The notes under the pieces: model-generated
The model's input: the letters and a program-made list of their open reading frames with translations, nothing else
What the model was told of the DNA's origin: nothing
Databases searched by the model: none
Shown: positions 45,613-58,648 of the stretch, piece by piece
Position numbering within the stretch: position 1 is the first letter of the stretch
Layout: every line of letters starts with the position of its first letter
Assembly (NCBI RefSeq): GCF_901933205.1
Contig: NC_044571.1
Coordinates: forward strand, 57,659,994 to 57,723,993
From: Camarhynchus parvulus
Lineage: Eukaryota; Chordata; Aves; Passeriformes; Thraupidae
DNA: 64,000 bases
Direction of reading: 5' to 3'
Position numbers and translations under genes: made by a program

Positions 45613-48257
45613 TAGAAGTTTGGTATAAGATTGGATTTCCAGTTAGGAGAGAGATAGTCACATTTTCCTATGTCTATGTATTCCCATTGCAGAATATCAA
45701 ACCTATAGGAAACTGACTAGAGGGTTTAATATGGATTAGATCCTCCTAAGTACATATGTTTTCCAGGCTATAGAGATACATTTCCCTGCATATAGAATTT
45801 ATGACTGCCTTTTGCAGGTACCAAAGTCTTTGTTGCAGATGAGAAAGGGAAGTCTTTTGGTGCTCTAAGGAAGAATCCAAACTCTGCTATCTCATCAGTT
45901 TTAGGCATCCAACTGTAGTAATGTACACTACAAGCTATATGGCTTTCTGCTTGGATCTTGCTTATTGACTCCCTGAAGATGATTCCATTCTGCTAAAATA
46001 ATTATTCAATCAGCAAGAGGAAATGAGCAAACATGATTCTGTAGCATGGAAGACATTATAGGACTAGCAAAATCTAGTTCCATTAAATTCACAAACATTT
46101 TAGACTAAGAAATAATGGACAGCATGAGTGAAATATAATCTCTTCCTTCAGAAAGTATAATATAAATTAATGCCACAAATTTCAATTAGTTATGACAGAT
46201 GTGTAGTCTTTGAAACAAGGGAGCCTCTGCTTTTAAACTCGATAATATCAATAAGAATGTAGTACACCAGTATTTTGTTCATGTACTTGAGTGCATGATT
46301 TTTCACATACAAATGTCTTCATAAATTTTTTTAATTGAACCCATACACACCTCTCCATGGAAATGTTATGCTTTTGTATAATTTTTCTCCTATCTACCTA
46401 TCACTTTATTTATTTTAAAATATTACCTGCCACTTCTGACAAAGCAATTTTTTTGGGATAATAAATTCCAGGATAGCCCGACAAAACAGCTAGCACTATT
46501 GTACTGTGAGTTGCAGGCTATAAATATGACATTTCAAGAGCTAGGAGAAGCTAGACATATAACACTTTCGAAATTCTAATTTTCATGGGTGTCTTGAATA
46601 CTTTAGATCTAGATATTAGAGCAATTCAAACAAATGTGAGTCATTGTAGTACTCTGGTTAAATTATTTCATTTCCTAAAAATAGAAATTTGTTATTAAAA
46701 TTCTATTATGGAACAAATTTTAGACTCAATCTGTTCTCCTTAATGATATCCCTTATTGCTTTACTTGCTTCATTGTCATCTCAATTAATTAAAAAAACGA
46801 GATAATCTTACTTGACTCCATTTTTGAGGAGTTATACATAACTAACAAGAACAGCTTATTATCTAACTTTCTCAATGGATTCATGGCAACAACATCAAAA
46901 AAATCATAAGCATGGATTCTTCTTGAAAGTAGTCCATGTAATTTTGACCCTTAAAGACTTTCCACGGTGTTAGAAAGCTACCAATTTTTTTTTTTTATTT
47001 CTTTCTTTTTTTTTCAGCTTGTGATTCTGTAGTAAGCTCAGGGGGGAATATACTGCAACAGCCTTAACCAGTATAACTGAGTCTGGTGGTGCTGGATTTT
47101 GTGTTATTTGAAGCTGAATATTTCAGCTGCTGTAAACTGATCTTCCATGCATTTTTTTTTCTTTTTTATGGAAATGCTTCAGTGACTTTCTTTTCTTCTT
47201 GAATTTCAGGATGCTACACATACATGGCACATTTTTTTATATTTCTTCAATATATATTGTCTCTCGCATAGCACTAACATCAAGGAATTTCACAAGTTAT
47301 CTATGGTCTTTGAAATTATATTTTTTTTGGTTCAATTCCACAAAGGACAAAAAAATCATTGAAGATTTTTTTTCATTGTTTTCTGAAAAAAAAGATGCCC
47401 ATTCAAGTGAATTCTTCCCAAAATACAAAATCAGAATTATTTTTTTTCATAAAAAATTTAATATAGATATATGTTTAATGTGGCTGTGGTCTTTGAGAAA
47501 TTTATTGGCAACCTTGATTTAAAATACACAATGACTCGGGATTGTGAAGAATTATTAGAAATTCATCTCTTTCAGGTCAATGATGAACCAGGAGTGACAA
47601 TTAATTTTGTATTGTTTTAGCCCTAATCTGGTTTTCAGTTCACCAGCTTCTTGTTGCATAAAGGCTCATTGTTCCCATATGTTCCTCTGTCAGTTCCTCT
47701 TTAAGCTCAAAACTTAATATAATTTCAAAAACCAAACAAAACAACTACAAAAAATAATCTTAGCTACAGAAGGGAATTGATTCTTGCATCCTTCTTAAAA
47801 ATACTGACTGTTTGGCTTGTCTGGGACAGAGTCAGTGTCAGATCATGAGCTAGGCTGGCTGTTTTCACAGTAAATGTGCTATGCAGAAATTGTTGTTAGA
47901 GATGGAAAGCTGCTTGGTCATTCAGAGAAACACAGACCAGATTACCTGGAGTCAGCCATTCACAGTCTGCAGCTGCTAAAATAGTCTGGAATAAGCATGG
48001 AGTGTGACTGGGTATATGGAACTGAAGTTAGAATAGTGCTATATGCATGAAATGGAGGCTTCTCTTTGAAACTGTAGTTGGGATGCTCTGGGTTATGAGG
48101 ACTAAATTTATGTGTGCTCTCAGTGCCCTTAGTCACCTTAGTTTCCTGGTGAGCCAGCAACCATCTCAGTAGCCTCTTACAAGCAGTGGGGGAGAATCAG
48201 ATCCAGAACAATGTACTGTGCTGGCTCTGTGTCTGAGTCCCAGTAATGGAAGGATCC
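45613..48257. other. AT-rich unique DNA
   Basis: No gene or transposon recognised. T-rich tracts occur at 46987-47018 and 47152-47165. A 107-codon frame at 47199-47522 is rich in Phe, Ile, Lys and Ser, as expected for chance frames in AT-rich DNA. Confidence 0.5.
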
Positions 48258-48283
48258 ATATATATATATATATATATATATAT
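48258..48283. repeat. (TA)n microsatellite
   Basis: Thirteen uninterrupted AT/TA units. Confidence 0.95.
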
Positions 48284-48320
48284 TCATTTGATTTTATAGA
48301 TAGTTACAGTTAGATGATTC

Positions 48321-48344
48321 ATACATACACACATACACACACAC
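48321..48344. repeat. (CA)n-type microsatellite
   Basis: ATACATACACACATACACAC and following ACAC; imperfect. Confidence 0.85.
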
Positions 48345-48384
48345 GCTTACGTAGATATCAGTGCCAGCTGACAAGGAAATGGCA

Positions 48385-48584
48385 AGAAGCTGCTTCGGAT
48401 GGCCAGAGACAGGCTTCCCAGGGAAATGGTCACAGCATTGAGACTGTCAGAACTTAAGGGACATCTGAACACACTTAGTCATGTGGCTTAATGTTATGTA
48501 GTTCTATGAAGAACAGGGAGATCAACGCAGTCATTAATGGTCTCTTCCAGCTTAAAATATTCTATGATTTTATGATTCTATGAT
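48385..48584 (+). mobile_element. CR1 3' end, about 200 bases
   Basis: Plus-strand CR1 3' UTR: GGCCAGAGACAGGCTTCCCA, GGGAAATGGTCACAGCA, GTCATGTGGCTTAATGTTA, then the tail TTCTATGATTTTATGATTCT. Strongly 5' truncated. Confidence 0.88.
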
Positions 48585-50154
48585 ACATTTAGCCTTTATA
48601 TATATATGAAAAGATTTCCCACTAGATCACCAATCCTGATCAGCCATGGAGAGAAGCAAAATGAGGCCATTGATGCTTTTTTTTCTTGTCCAACTATGGA
48701 CTGCAACAGTCTGTCTGTCTTGATTTGTGTGGTCATCAGCACATATATATGCACATTGTTTTATGTAAATGGTATGGATTTTTTTTCTGTGTCTATTGTG
48801 TCTACACACATGCTCAGTCTTGCTCCTAGTTGGATTTGGGGACATGGAGCTGCAGGAGCCTTACCAACAATGGGCTGCTAGACAAGAGCCAACAACAGAG
48901 GCCCATGGGCCAGGTATGTCATGAGAAAAGAGGAGGAGAACACTTTGAGGAGTCTCACCAGTTGCAACCAAAGATGTATCAGAAACTGTCATTATCATAC
49001 AGAGAAAAACTGACCACCCTCTTTGAAAGGTTTCCTTCTAAACAGGAGAAATGCAAAATGATGCCAGTAAATATTGCTCTTCCTGACTCTCCAGTGAGGG
49101 CAAGTGATGCAAATGCTGCACCATAGCACTTGGACAATTAGAAGAAATAACTCTTCTCTAATTTTTTTAATAATTTTTTACTAAGCCAAATTTGGTAGAG
49201 AGGATGAGGATGACCAATTTTAATAGAGAAAGAAAACAGATGTGTTTTCCTTTTGGATTCCAAGTCAAAATAAAGTCCTTTCTCTTCAATTGGATGAACA
49301 TTTGCCATTTATATATGAATATATTACTCACAAAGTCCAAAAGAAAACTTGCTATGAAGTTTCTCTGAAAGAGTAACTAATGTTTGGCACTTTTCTAGGT
49401 AACTTTTTCTGCTGTGTCAGACAACTTAGGGTGAATGTCATTACCAAGGTATGTTACTACTCATGCATTTCAAAACAAAATTGTCTCTGCTGCTTAAAAG
49501 AAAATGGTGTCTTTAACCTTTGTACATATTAAACATTGAAATTTTTGAGAATCAAGTATTTCTTTATTCTTTCATGCTAAAAACTCATTTATGAAGCTGC
49601 AGGATCCAGATTGTGTTGTCACCTCTATATTTTTCTACCAATTTAATACCCTTTTCCTTTTCAAAGCCTATAATAAATGCATTATTATAGCAGAATTGGG
49701 GCTGAAATTTTCACTGGGTCTTGCAGCTGAATTCTCTTCATATTTGTTTTATGGACCTGGCTTTTTGTCTCCCTTTGTCTCTCCAGGAACTTAGAATTTT
49801 TTTTCCTAAATCTCTTTTCAGAAAGATTTCTTCATGAAGTAGAAATATAAACTTCTCCCCTGCAAGAAACTGAAAAACCCACAGAAATATGCAGTTGGCA
49901 GAACGTAAAGAAATAGTTATAGACTACAAACAAAAAGAAAAATATTATGTAGTTTGAAATGCAATTTTCTTTTTTATAAATCCTCACAGAAGGACACAGA
50001 AGGGCAGAATTATGAAAATAAATTTTATGTGTTTTTTGTTTCAAGAGAAGCTGAAGATCAAATTGTACTATCACAACACATTAATTTTTAAAATTAAGTT
50101 CTTCAACATAATTATAAATTTTTTGGAAGTACTTCAGTCACTAAGTTTCACAGT
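48585..50154. other. unique DNA
   Basis: No repeat recognised. A GC-richer part at about 48820-49130 carries a 98-codon open frame (48830-49126) without recognisable similarity. Confidence 0.5.
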
Positions 50155-51020
50155 TGGCACATGTGAAGTACAGGATGCCATCCAGAGGGACCTGGTCAAG
50201 ATTGAAAAGTGGGCACGTGGGAATCTCATGAGGTTTAACAGGACCAAGTGCAAGGTGCTGCACCTGGGGCAGGGCATTCCCTGGTATCAACACAGGCTGG
50301 GGAGTGAAAAGATGGAGAGCAGCCCTGCTGCGAAGGACTTGGGGGTGCTGCTGGATGAGAGGCTGGACATGACCCAGCCATGTGCACTCACAGCCCAGAA
50401 CAGAAAGCCAAATGTGTCCTGGGCTGCATCCAAAGCAGTGTGGGCAGCAGGGCCAGGGAGGGGATTCTGCTCCTCTACTCCCCTCTGGTGAGACCCCACT
50501 TGCAGTGCTGCATCCAGCTCTAGGCCTCCCAACATGGGAGGGACATGGACCTGTGGGAGCAAGTCCAGGGGAGGGACACCAAGTTGATTTGAAGGCTGGA
50601 GCACCTCTCCTGTGAGGAAAGGCTGGGAGGATTTTGTTTGCTCAGCCTGGAAAAAAGACTTCTGTGTGATCTGTTTGTGGCCTTCTAGCACCTGAAGGGA
50701 GCCTACAAGAAAGATGGAGAGAGAATATTTACAAGGGCATGCAGTGATAGGACAAGGAGGGAAAGTTTTACCTGAGAAAGAGAGTAGTTTTGATTAGATC
50801 TTAGGAAGAAATGCTTTATTGTAAGGGTGGTGAGGCACTGGAACAGGTTGCCCTGAGAAGTGGTGGATGCACCATGCATGGCAATTTTCAAGGTCAGGGT
50901 AGATGGAGCCCTGAGCAACCCAATCTAGTAAAAGATGTCCCTGTCCATGGCAGAGGGATTTGGAACTAAATAATCTGTAGGGTCCCTTCCAACTCAAACT
51001 ATTTTATGATTCTAAGATTC
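50155..51020 (+). mobile_element. CR1 copy, C-terminal reverse transcriptase and 3' UTR
   Basis: The best preserved CR1 in the window. The plus-strand frame from about 50165 to 50491 reads [38 protein letters not shown] and [15 protein letters not shown], the ORF2 C terminus. A frameshift near 50420 moves the similarity to another frame. The 3' UTR follows (GTGAGGCACTGGAACAGGTT), and the tail ends TTTTATGATTCTAAGATTC. The element is 5' truncated at about 50155; the open frame upstream (from 50012) is unrelated flanking DNA. Confidence 0.92.
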
Positions 51021-54000
51021 ATTGTTAGTTACACATTTTGTTGCGAAAACTATGGCATGACCTTATGGAAGTCATACTCTAAATAATTCATATCCTGTAT
51101 TAAAACTCTTCTTGTATTGTAAAACACAAGAACCTAAGAGAAGAAAAAGCAAAATCAGAGGAAAACCCCACAAAAACAGATAAAAAGTATAAAGACTTCT
51201 ACATTTCTTGACTAAGCTTTTATCTAGAGTGCTTAAATCATGTACCAAAAGAGCTTAACTATGTGTTTTGTGGGTTTTTCTTAATATAAGAACATCTACT
51301 TTATATCCAAACATAAACCTACTGAAGTTCTGAAATTTTTTCTTCACCATAATTGAACAGATGTGCAGATGCACAAATCTCTATTTTGGCAAAAATATAT
51401 AAGGGGGGAGAAGAGATGAAAGAGTGAAGGAGAGAGAAATTTTTCTATTACTTTGAATATCATATTATGAATGTACTGTCTTTTAAAAAGACTGCAGGGT
51501 AAATACAAATTCTCCAGTCTTGCATTATAAGAAGCTTGCTGATTTTCATTGGATTTCTTTTCTTGCTATGAAAATTACCAAAATTGAAGATTCAATTTAA
51601 TTTATATAGTCAATTAAATGCTGAAATTTTGTATGAATCTTCAAAATACCTGTTAGCTATTAGATGAGACTTGTACATTTGGAAAGACTACTATATCTCC
51701 TCCTACACAGCCAATTGTGTTCAAATAACTAGAAACATTTGTTTAACTTCCTTCTCATTAAAGTTGATCTCTTCCCATCTTTAATCTGTAGCATCATGAA
51801 TACTGCAGTACCACGTTGTTTACTGTAAATGTTGAATACAGTTTGAATCAATAATCCTGCTATAGAGAGGGATATAAGTGCTAAAATTATTTCATTTCAT
51901 GAGTTCTCATTGGGGTCTATTGAATTCCATTGCACACAGTGAGGAAAATAATTCACCAGTGTAAACTATTATGAGACTGCCACCAATTTTTTTTCCAGGA
52001 ATATCTATAGTAAGTTTTACCTATTTTTTCCAACATTGCTCTAGGCCTGCGTATTAAAGTGTGGTAGTTGGTACATACAGCCATGACTTAGAAAATATTC
52101 AGACATCAGTGAAAGACACAATAGAGACTGATGATGAAATCTTTATGAAAGTATGGAACAAGCCCTGGCAGAGCAAAAAAGGTGTAAGTTTGGGGTGGTC
52201 AAGATAGCTGCAAGTGTTGATAACTGTAAGATAACTCTCAATTCTTTACTTGTCTTGGTCATTTAGTTGCTGTGTAACCTTAAGTAATTTTCTTTTCCTC
52301 AGTATATTTTGGTGTGTTTTTCACATCTTTAGGTCAGGGATCATTTCAGAAAGCAAGTCACTCTCTTCAGCTCTAATCATATCAGAGGGGCTCTGGAGGC
52401 ACCTAAAGGTGTTTTTCATGTTTGTTTGTTTGGGATTTTTTTGTTTGTTTGTTTGGGTTTTTTTGAGTTTTTTTTGTTTGTTTGTTTTTAGAAGTTATAA
52501 TAGAAAAAAAAGTGATACATATCTCTTTATTTGCCATAAGGTGTTGCTGTCATAGAATTAATACTACATTTGCTATTTAATTGAAAACAAAAAGTGTAGA
52601 GGATGAGGAAGGCTTTTTGCACTTTCCATAGCTAGTTAAAATTGAGGATGTGACTACTGTGATCTAGTTTTTATTCCATGGTAAGTACTTTCAAGCAAAG
52701 ATTATTGCTTTACATAAGGATATACAATAAAATCAGAAATATCCTAAGATCACAATCCAGAAAATCAATTCATTTGTTTAATAGTCATGAAAAGATTCGG
52801 ACATTCAAATATCAATGCATAATTCAGTGCTGAAGTAAATTGATGTCTGATTAGTACAAATAGATTTTAGACTAAGAACTGTGAATATGGTAGGAAAATA
52901 AAGATGTTACTTGTAAAGAAACATTTTTTCTGAGAAGTATTTCCTTAAAATCCTACAGAACAGAAATGGCAAACCAAACCAAAACACTGTTTTCACTTAC
53001 ATTTCTTCATTTGGCTTTCTGAAAGAAAAAATTAATATTACGTATGAGTAAGAACTAATTAAATTAAGCAACTGTGACATTTGTGATAATGATACCAATT
53101 AACCAAAAGCAAAAGGGATCTGTTCAGTGAAATTCAGAGCTAACATCTGAAATATCACTAATATGAGACTTCTTAGTGGTGTCCTTTATTTAGAGCTGTG
53201 GTGTTTATGCAGAAGTGAGCATTTCAAGGGTAAATTTAGCACAGGACAGGAGGAAGTTTATTGAGAGCTGTTCCTATTAATAGGAGAATTCTGATCTGAG
53301 TATGCCTGACATTCATTTGTCATCACTGCTGATGCCATGTACCTTCATGTACCTTTATCTACTCCTTCAACAGTAGGAAGACTTGGATGAGTAGAAGTTT
53401 GTACGCACAAAGTAGAATCTCAGACACTGCCTATTGCCAAGTAAACAGAAATAAACATTTATAGTGAATCACTATCAAATCGCACATCCCCATCACTGAA
53501 TTTAATGGGAATCTGTACTGAAATCACAACATACAGTGGATTATGAATGAGCTGCAAATCACTTCCCATAACAGTGTGGACCATCAGTAATTTGCAGACC
53601 GATTTGACTGTAATAACCCAGTGAGAACTGTTTTGTTTTGTGTTTGTTATATGGAGGCAAAACAAAAATAAACTCAGCAGACCTATTTTCCCAAATGGCA
53701 AAGGGCAAAAAACAAGGTAGGAACAAAATAACTAGACCCATAAATTGTTTATAAAAAATGAAGGTTTAAAATATATTTTTCAGGATTTAAGTTGCTCCAT
53801 TATAAACATTTTCATCATTTAAATTTCAAGTCAGGTAGAAGTTGCAGAGGATGAATATTTATTCGAAGATTCATATGAGTATTTAGGCAGCCCTGAATAT
53901 GTAGACACCTGTTTGAGTAACTCGTATAAAATTTTAATCATAGAGTAATTTCACATCCACCTACTGTGATAAATAAAAATTAGTTTGCCAGAAGTCTTTG

Positions 54001-56717
54001 AGATGTCAGAGAAGATAAAACAGGATGTTTGGGGTATTTTTGTTAAATTTAATTTCTCAAGTTCTACTTTTCAATGGTTTTAGCAACAAGAATTAAATAT
54101 CTATAAACTGTGTGTAGTCTTTAGATCATTGAAGTCTATGAGCTAAATCAGATATTTAACTTCTCTTTTGTTTCTGGTTTGGTTTGATTTTAGATATGCA
54201 TATCTAAGAGATTATAATGTCCCATTTGAAGCCATAGTGATATATTGTATTGTACAAATAGCAAGCATGCTAAAGAAAGCACCATTCAGAGATATCCAGT
54301 TACATGCATTTATTTTAAAGAGACATCTGAAGACTTCTAAATAAAAAGTGAATATTTACATTGATGTGAATTTAAAATGTGAGTGTATCAAAATACTTAG
54401 TTGCAATACTTACTATGGTCATGTCAATGAATGATTGATATCGAATGAATTCAAGTCATTGGATTGATAATGAATGAATGATTAATGAAGATTGATATTT
54501 CCCCATGTAATAGCTAAAAACAGAATTGCAGCCCTACTGGGACTAAACATGTGAAATTTTGGTAACTTGGAAAACTGTAAACTACAGCTCCTATAGGTCT
54601 TAGCTGAGATTGACATTGTCAGGTGCTGCAGTCTGTTGCAATTTGAATTGTAGCGATCGGATCACATTTCTGAGACTGAAATGAATTTGAATAGTATTGT
54701 TCAGAGCACTTATTAAGGCATTTTCTCAATAAAGAAAAGGTGGATATCTAGTTTATTAGACTTACTGAGGCAGTATCCAAATGAAAGCTGCTATCAAATT
54801 TGCATACAAAAAGTGCTGCATGCCTTTTAAATATGTATTTCCTTAGTATATATCTATTTACATTTTTTATATATAAACTTGACACAAAGCTCCAAGATAG
54901 GTCTCAATTTGGAGATTTTTTTTCTATTTTCCATTATACTTTTACTTCAATTCTACTAAAGGCAGATAACACAATTAATAGTTTTAATAAGATGATCCCT
55001 GGAGTGAACATAAGAATACATATAATTATGAGAAAATAAATAGAGTTGTGACATTAAATTGGATGCTAACAAACATCTAGGCTGTAGTCTTCCACACAAA
55101 AAGAACATTTATTTTTCAAATCATCATGACAATATGAATAAGTAACCATTAATGAAAATGTAATTATATCTTTCATGAAAAAAGAAGGATACAGACACAA
55201 TTTAATTTCAGTTTGTAGCTCAGAACTTGCAGAACTGTCTATCAAAATTCTCCTTTGGTCTCTGTGGAAATTCACATACCTTTTTTTAGGCTTATGTTGA
55301 AGTTGGTATTTTTATGCAAAATCCAGGGACTGCTATGAGACAATTCCCATGGTGAAAAAAAGAAGAAAAGAAGAAAAAATAGTGACTGTTAAAGTAATAG
55401 AAACATGTTAATAATAAAAACTAACAAAAGATGGATTTTTTTTTTAATTGTGTGTAACCACAAACCTTCTTAAAAATGTTTGTTGCCTGACCAGGAAATA
55501 AGAGATGATATTGATTGTCCACTGAGTCATTAGAATGAAGAGTCAGAAAAAGTGCTTAGTTTCATATTGGACTGTGACCTTGATGTCATCAGTGAATACT
55601 GAGGGACAGCTATAACTCCCACGAGGAATCATTTTTCTGCTAAACAGATTTCTTCTCAGTAAATCATGCTGATGCATCCACTGTGCAAGTTTGTGAGAAG
55701 CTGCATGGCATCAGGAAAGGTGAAAGTCTCTCCATGTGCCCTCTGGATACCTTGTGTCCATAGAAGACAGTGACATCTCAAAAGATGAGTGTATTTATTC
55801 TAATTTTTGTCCTTTCAAAGCATTTCACCCAATCTTTTTAGGCTTGTGAGACATGTTTTATTATTAGAAGAGATTATAGAAATCAACGATTCCTACTACA
55901 GTATAAGAATCAAGGATATGTTTTAAATGAAATAACCTTATTGTTTGGAGAAGTAGTTGTAATAGGATTAACACATTGTTTTTAGGAATGTTAATTCTGG
56001 TAAATATTTTACATCAGTTCCATTAGATTAAAAAAAATAATAGTAATTATTCCTCCTGGAACAGTGGCTTTTATTATTCTAGTTGTATCTTGCGTTGGAT
56101 GTTGCTTGACTGATGCTTGAATAAAAAGATAATAAACTTGGTTGGATACTACACTTTCTTTAGATTTCCCATAGGGTCTTATGAATAGATGTAAAGTATT
56201 GTAGTCTTGCTGGCATCAGCCATGAGAGCCTCAAACTGATATCTCATGGATTTTTGTGGTTCTCCTTATTTGATAGGCTGTGTTTCATGACCCCAGGATG
56301 TATAACAACGAGACTTTCACACATAATTATTTCCACAACAGGTCTTAATTGTCTTGGTACTCAGTATTAAAATGCTTTATTTTTAGGTGACTATAATCTG
56401 CAGCACCACAGACAAAGACTATCATTCCCAACAGAGTGTGGCAGAAACATTACAATACCTGTTAATTCTGTACAAGCAAATAGCTACATATTGTTTCCCA
56501 AACTGTAAAAATACTCCATGTGTACTATCCTTCAATTTTTTTTTTGTCAGCTAAACTTACATGTTTATGTTAATGTGATGCAAATGCAGCTAGCCTGTAA
56601 AAAAATGACCACATAATTTTGTTAGCAAACAGAAAACTTTGCTTACTGTTGGTAAAACAAAGATAATAGACACAGGGATTGCTTATACTGCAGTTCAGAC
56701 ATTTAGTACTGTACATT
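51021..56717. other. AT-rich unique DNA
   Basis: About 5.7 kb with no gene or transposon recognised. It includes a T/G tract (52420-52490) and a cluster of ATGAATGA/GATTGATAT echoes at 54429-54503. Confidence 0.5.
52420..52490. repeat. (TTTG)n-rich tract
   Basis: Three blocks of TTTG units separated by GGGATTTTT-like spacers; nearly only T and G on the plus strand. Confidence 0.85.
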
Positions 56718-56893
56718 TTTCAGTACTGGGACAGGCTGCCCAGGAAGGTCATGGAGCCTTCCTGTCTGGAGGCATTCAAAACCCACCTGGACAGGTGTAA
56801 CCTGCTCTAGGTGATGCTGCCTTGGCAGGGGCATTGGACAAGATGATCTTCAGAGATCCATTTCAAATCAAGCAGTTCTGTGATTCTGTGAAA
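56718..56893 (+). mobile_element. CR1 3' end, about 175 bases
   Basis: TACTGGGACAGGCTGCCCAG, GAGGCATTCAAAACCCACCT, GACAAGATGATCTTCAGAGA, then the tail GTTCTGTGATTCTGTGA. Plus strand, 5' truncated. Confidence 0.92.
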
Positions 56894-58021
56894 TAAACCT
56901 ATATTCCAGCTGAAAAAGGAAGCCAAAGAAACCATTATTCTGGTAGCATTGTAAGTAATGCTTCAGTCAGGTGTGGAGTGGAGCTCTCCTCACTGACATC
57001 TTTGAATGGCTACTTCTAATCTCTGGCTGTCATGGTTTCATTCCCAGATGTCCTTTAAGCACTGGTGAATCTAGTAGGAGAACTCACAGGAAGACAGCTG
57101 GTTCCTTAGGGATTATCCAAATGTGCAGTTACATATTCTTAAAGATAAAAAAAATAGATTGGTAAATTTTGTGAATTATAGTTATGCACCAACCACTGAA
57201 ATTCACTACCTGCTGATGCATTTAGACTCCCACCAAAATCTTTTTCTGCTAGCACTTCTGGTGCCTGTGTGGCTGTGCAAAGAAAAAGAGCCCTATCTTT
57301 ATAAACCTACTAGTCAGGATCTGGTTCCTGTTGGGGTACTTTTCAAATCTTATAGCCTTTTCATGTCATTTTGACTTACGGAAAATATTACTTTACTCGG
57401 AAAGCATTTTTATTAAAAGAAGAAAGACTACTTGTTTGTTTAAAAATGCATTTGATTCTTAGCTTACAGATTGTTAGGAGCTGCTCAGCAAGAAACATCA
57501 CAGGAACTTTCATTACCTGACCACTCTTATAAAGGCCATTTTTGCATATTATACCAAATGGAATCTATGTCAGCTATAAAATCAAAGAAACATTTGGATT
57601 GGAATGTGTCTCTAATAACAGTAATTATATTTAGCACTTACTTTGCAATTTTCATCTGCAAAGCACTTACTAACAGCATTAGATACTTAATTCTCACAGA
57701 ATCTCAGCAAGGTAGGCAGCTATTAAACCTCCCTGTAAAGGGATGCATTATTGGCTGGCAAATGATCATTCAGTGAATAGAATGGAAAAGAAAAGAATAA
57801 GCTATTTCAGCTAATCCAGAAGTTTTAAGAGGAAAGACTTTAATAGTTTTCGGAGCAAGATAAAGTGTGTGAAAATCATTCTGTTTCTTAAAACACACAA
57901 AAAAGCTTAGCTTAATCAACAATGACATAACCATACTCGATGCTATGAAATATTGCCACAATGCAAAAACTTTATTTTTCAACCTACAATTTTGATTAAA
58001 TTGTCTGCACACAATCCTGTG
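56894..58021. other. unique DNA
   Basis: No repeat recognised. Open frames of 64-101 codons (56971-57776) show no family. Confidence 0.5.
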
Positions 58022-58118
58022 TCATGTGCTCTGAGATGGCCCTGCTTGAGCAGGGAGGTTGTACAAAGTCAACCACCATAAGATTTTCCAATCTTATCCA
58101 TTCTGTGATTCTGTGAAT
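58022..58118 (+). mobile_element. CR1 3' end, about 95 bases
   Basis: GATGGCCCTGCTTGAGCAGG, GAGGTTGTACAAAGTC and the tail CCATTCTGTGATTCTGTGAA. Same strand and tail type as the copy 1.1 kb upstream, but a different truncation point. Confidence 0.88.
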
Positions 58119-58586
58119 ATGGAAGTGAAACAGAAAACTCTATCTTCAGAAGATGTTTTGCCAAATCACTGTTTTTCTAAGTACAAGGAGAATGAGAAAA
58201 TTTCCTTTAATGTCTCTTCCTACCTTATAGTCCTTTAGTTTCTGCAAGATCTCCACTATTTCACTGTTACCTCAGGGAGGCTTATCTCTGAAGAGTACTA
58301 TCCAAGATACACCCTTCTGCTTCATACACTCTTGGCAGTTAGGAGATTGTTGGCTGCTCTCCAGAGTAAACCAAAGGAGATAAAATCTGCCTGGATATTT
58401 ATTAAAGTATTTAATTTTTTCCATTGTATAAGTTTTATGCAGTTGCCTCGGTGCTGCTTGTCATTTAGGTAACAGCAAGAGAACAGATTGTTGTGAAAAA
58501 TATTCTATGATTTAAACAGGTGTTATTTCCATTAACAGTCCATAAGATTGGGGGTGGGAAACAGGTCAAATATCTAAGATAAAGTG

Positions 58587-58648
58587 CTACTACTACTACT
58601 GCCACTACTACTACTATTATTATTATTACTAATAATAATAATAATAAT
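58587..58648. repeat. compound (ACT)n-(ATT)n-(AAT)n microsatellite
   Basis: ACT units, then ATT units, then AAT units. The last two parts form a perfect palindrome with 13-base arms around C 58629. Confidence 0.9.

Noticed and set aside
48606..49126. Overlapping frames of 91 and 98 codons in a GC-richer part
   Set aside because: No recognisable domain, the frames overlap each other, and there is no supporting splice or polyadenylation pattern.
50012..50491. 159-codon plus-strand frame, the longest from an ATG in the window
   Set aside because: Its second half is CR1 ORF2 and its first half is unrelated AT-rich flank; a chance fusion, not a gene.
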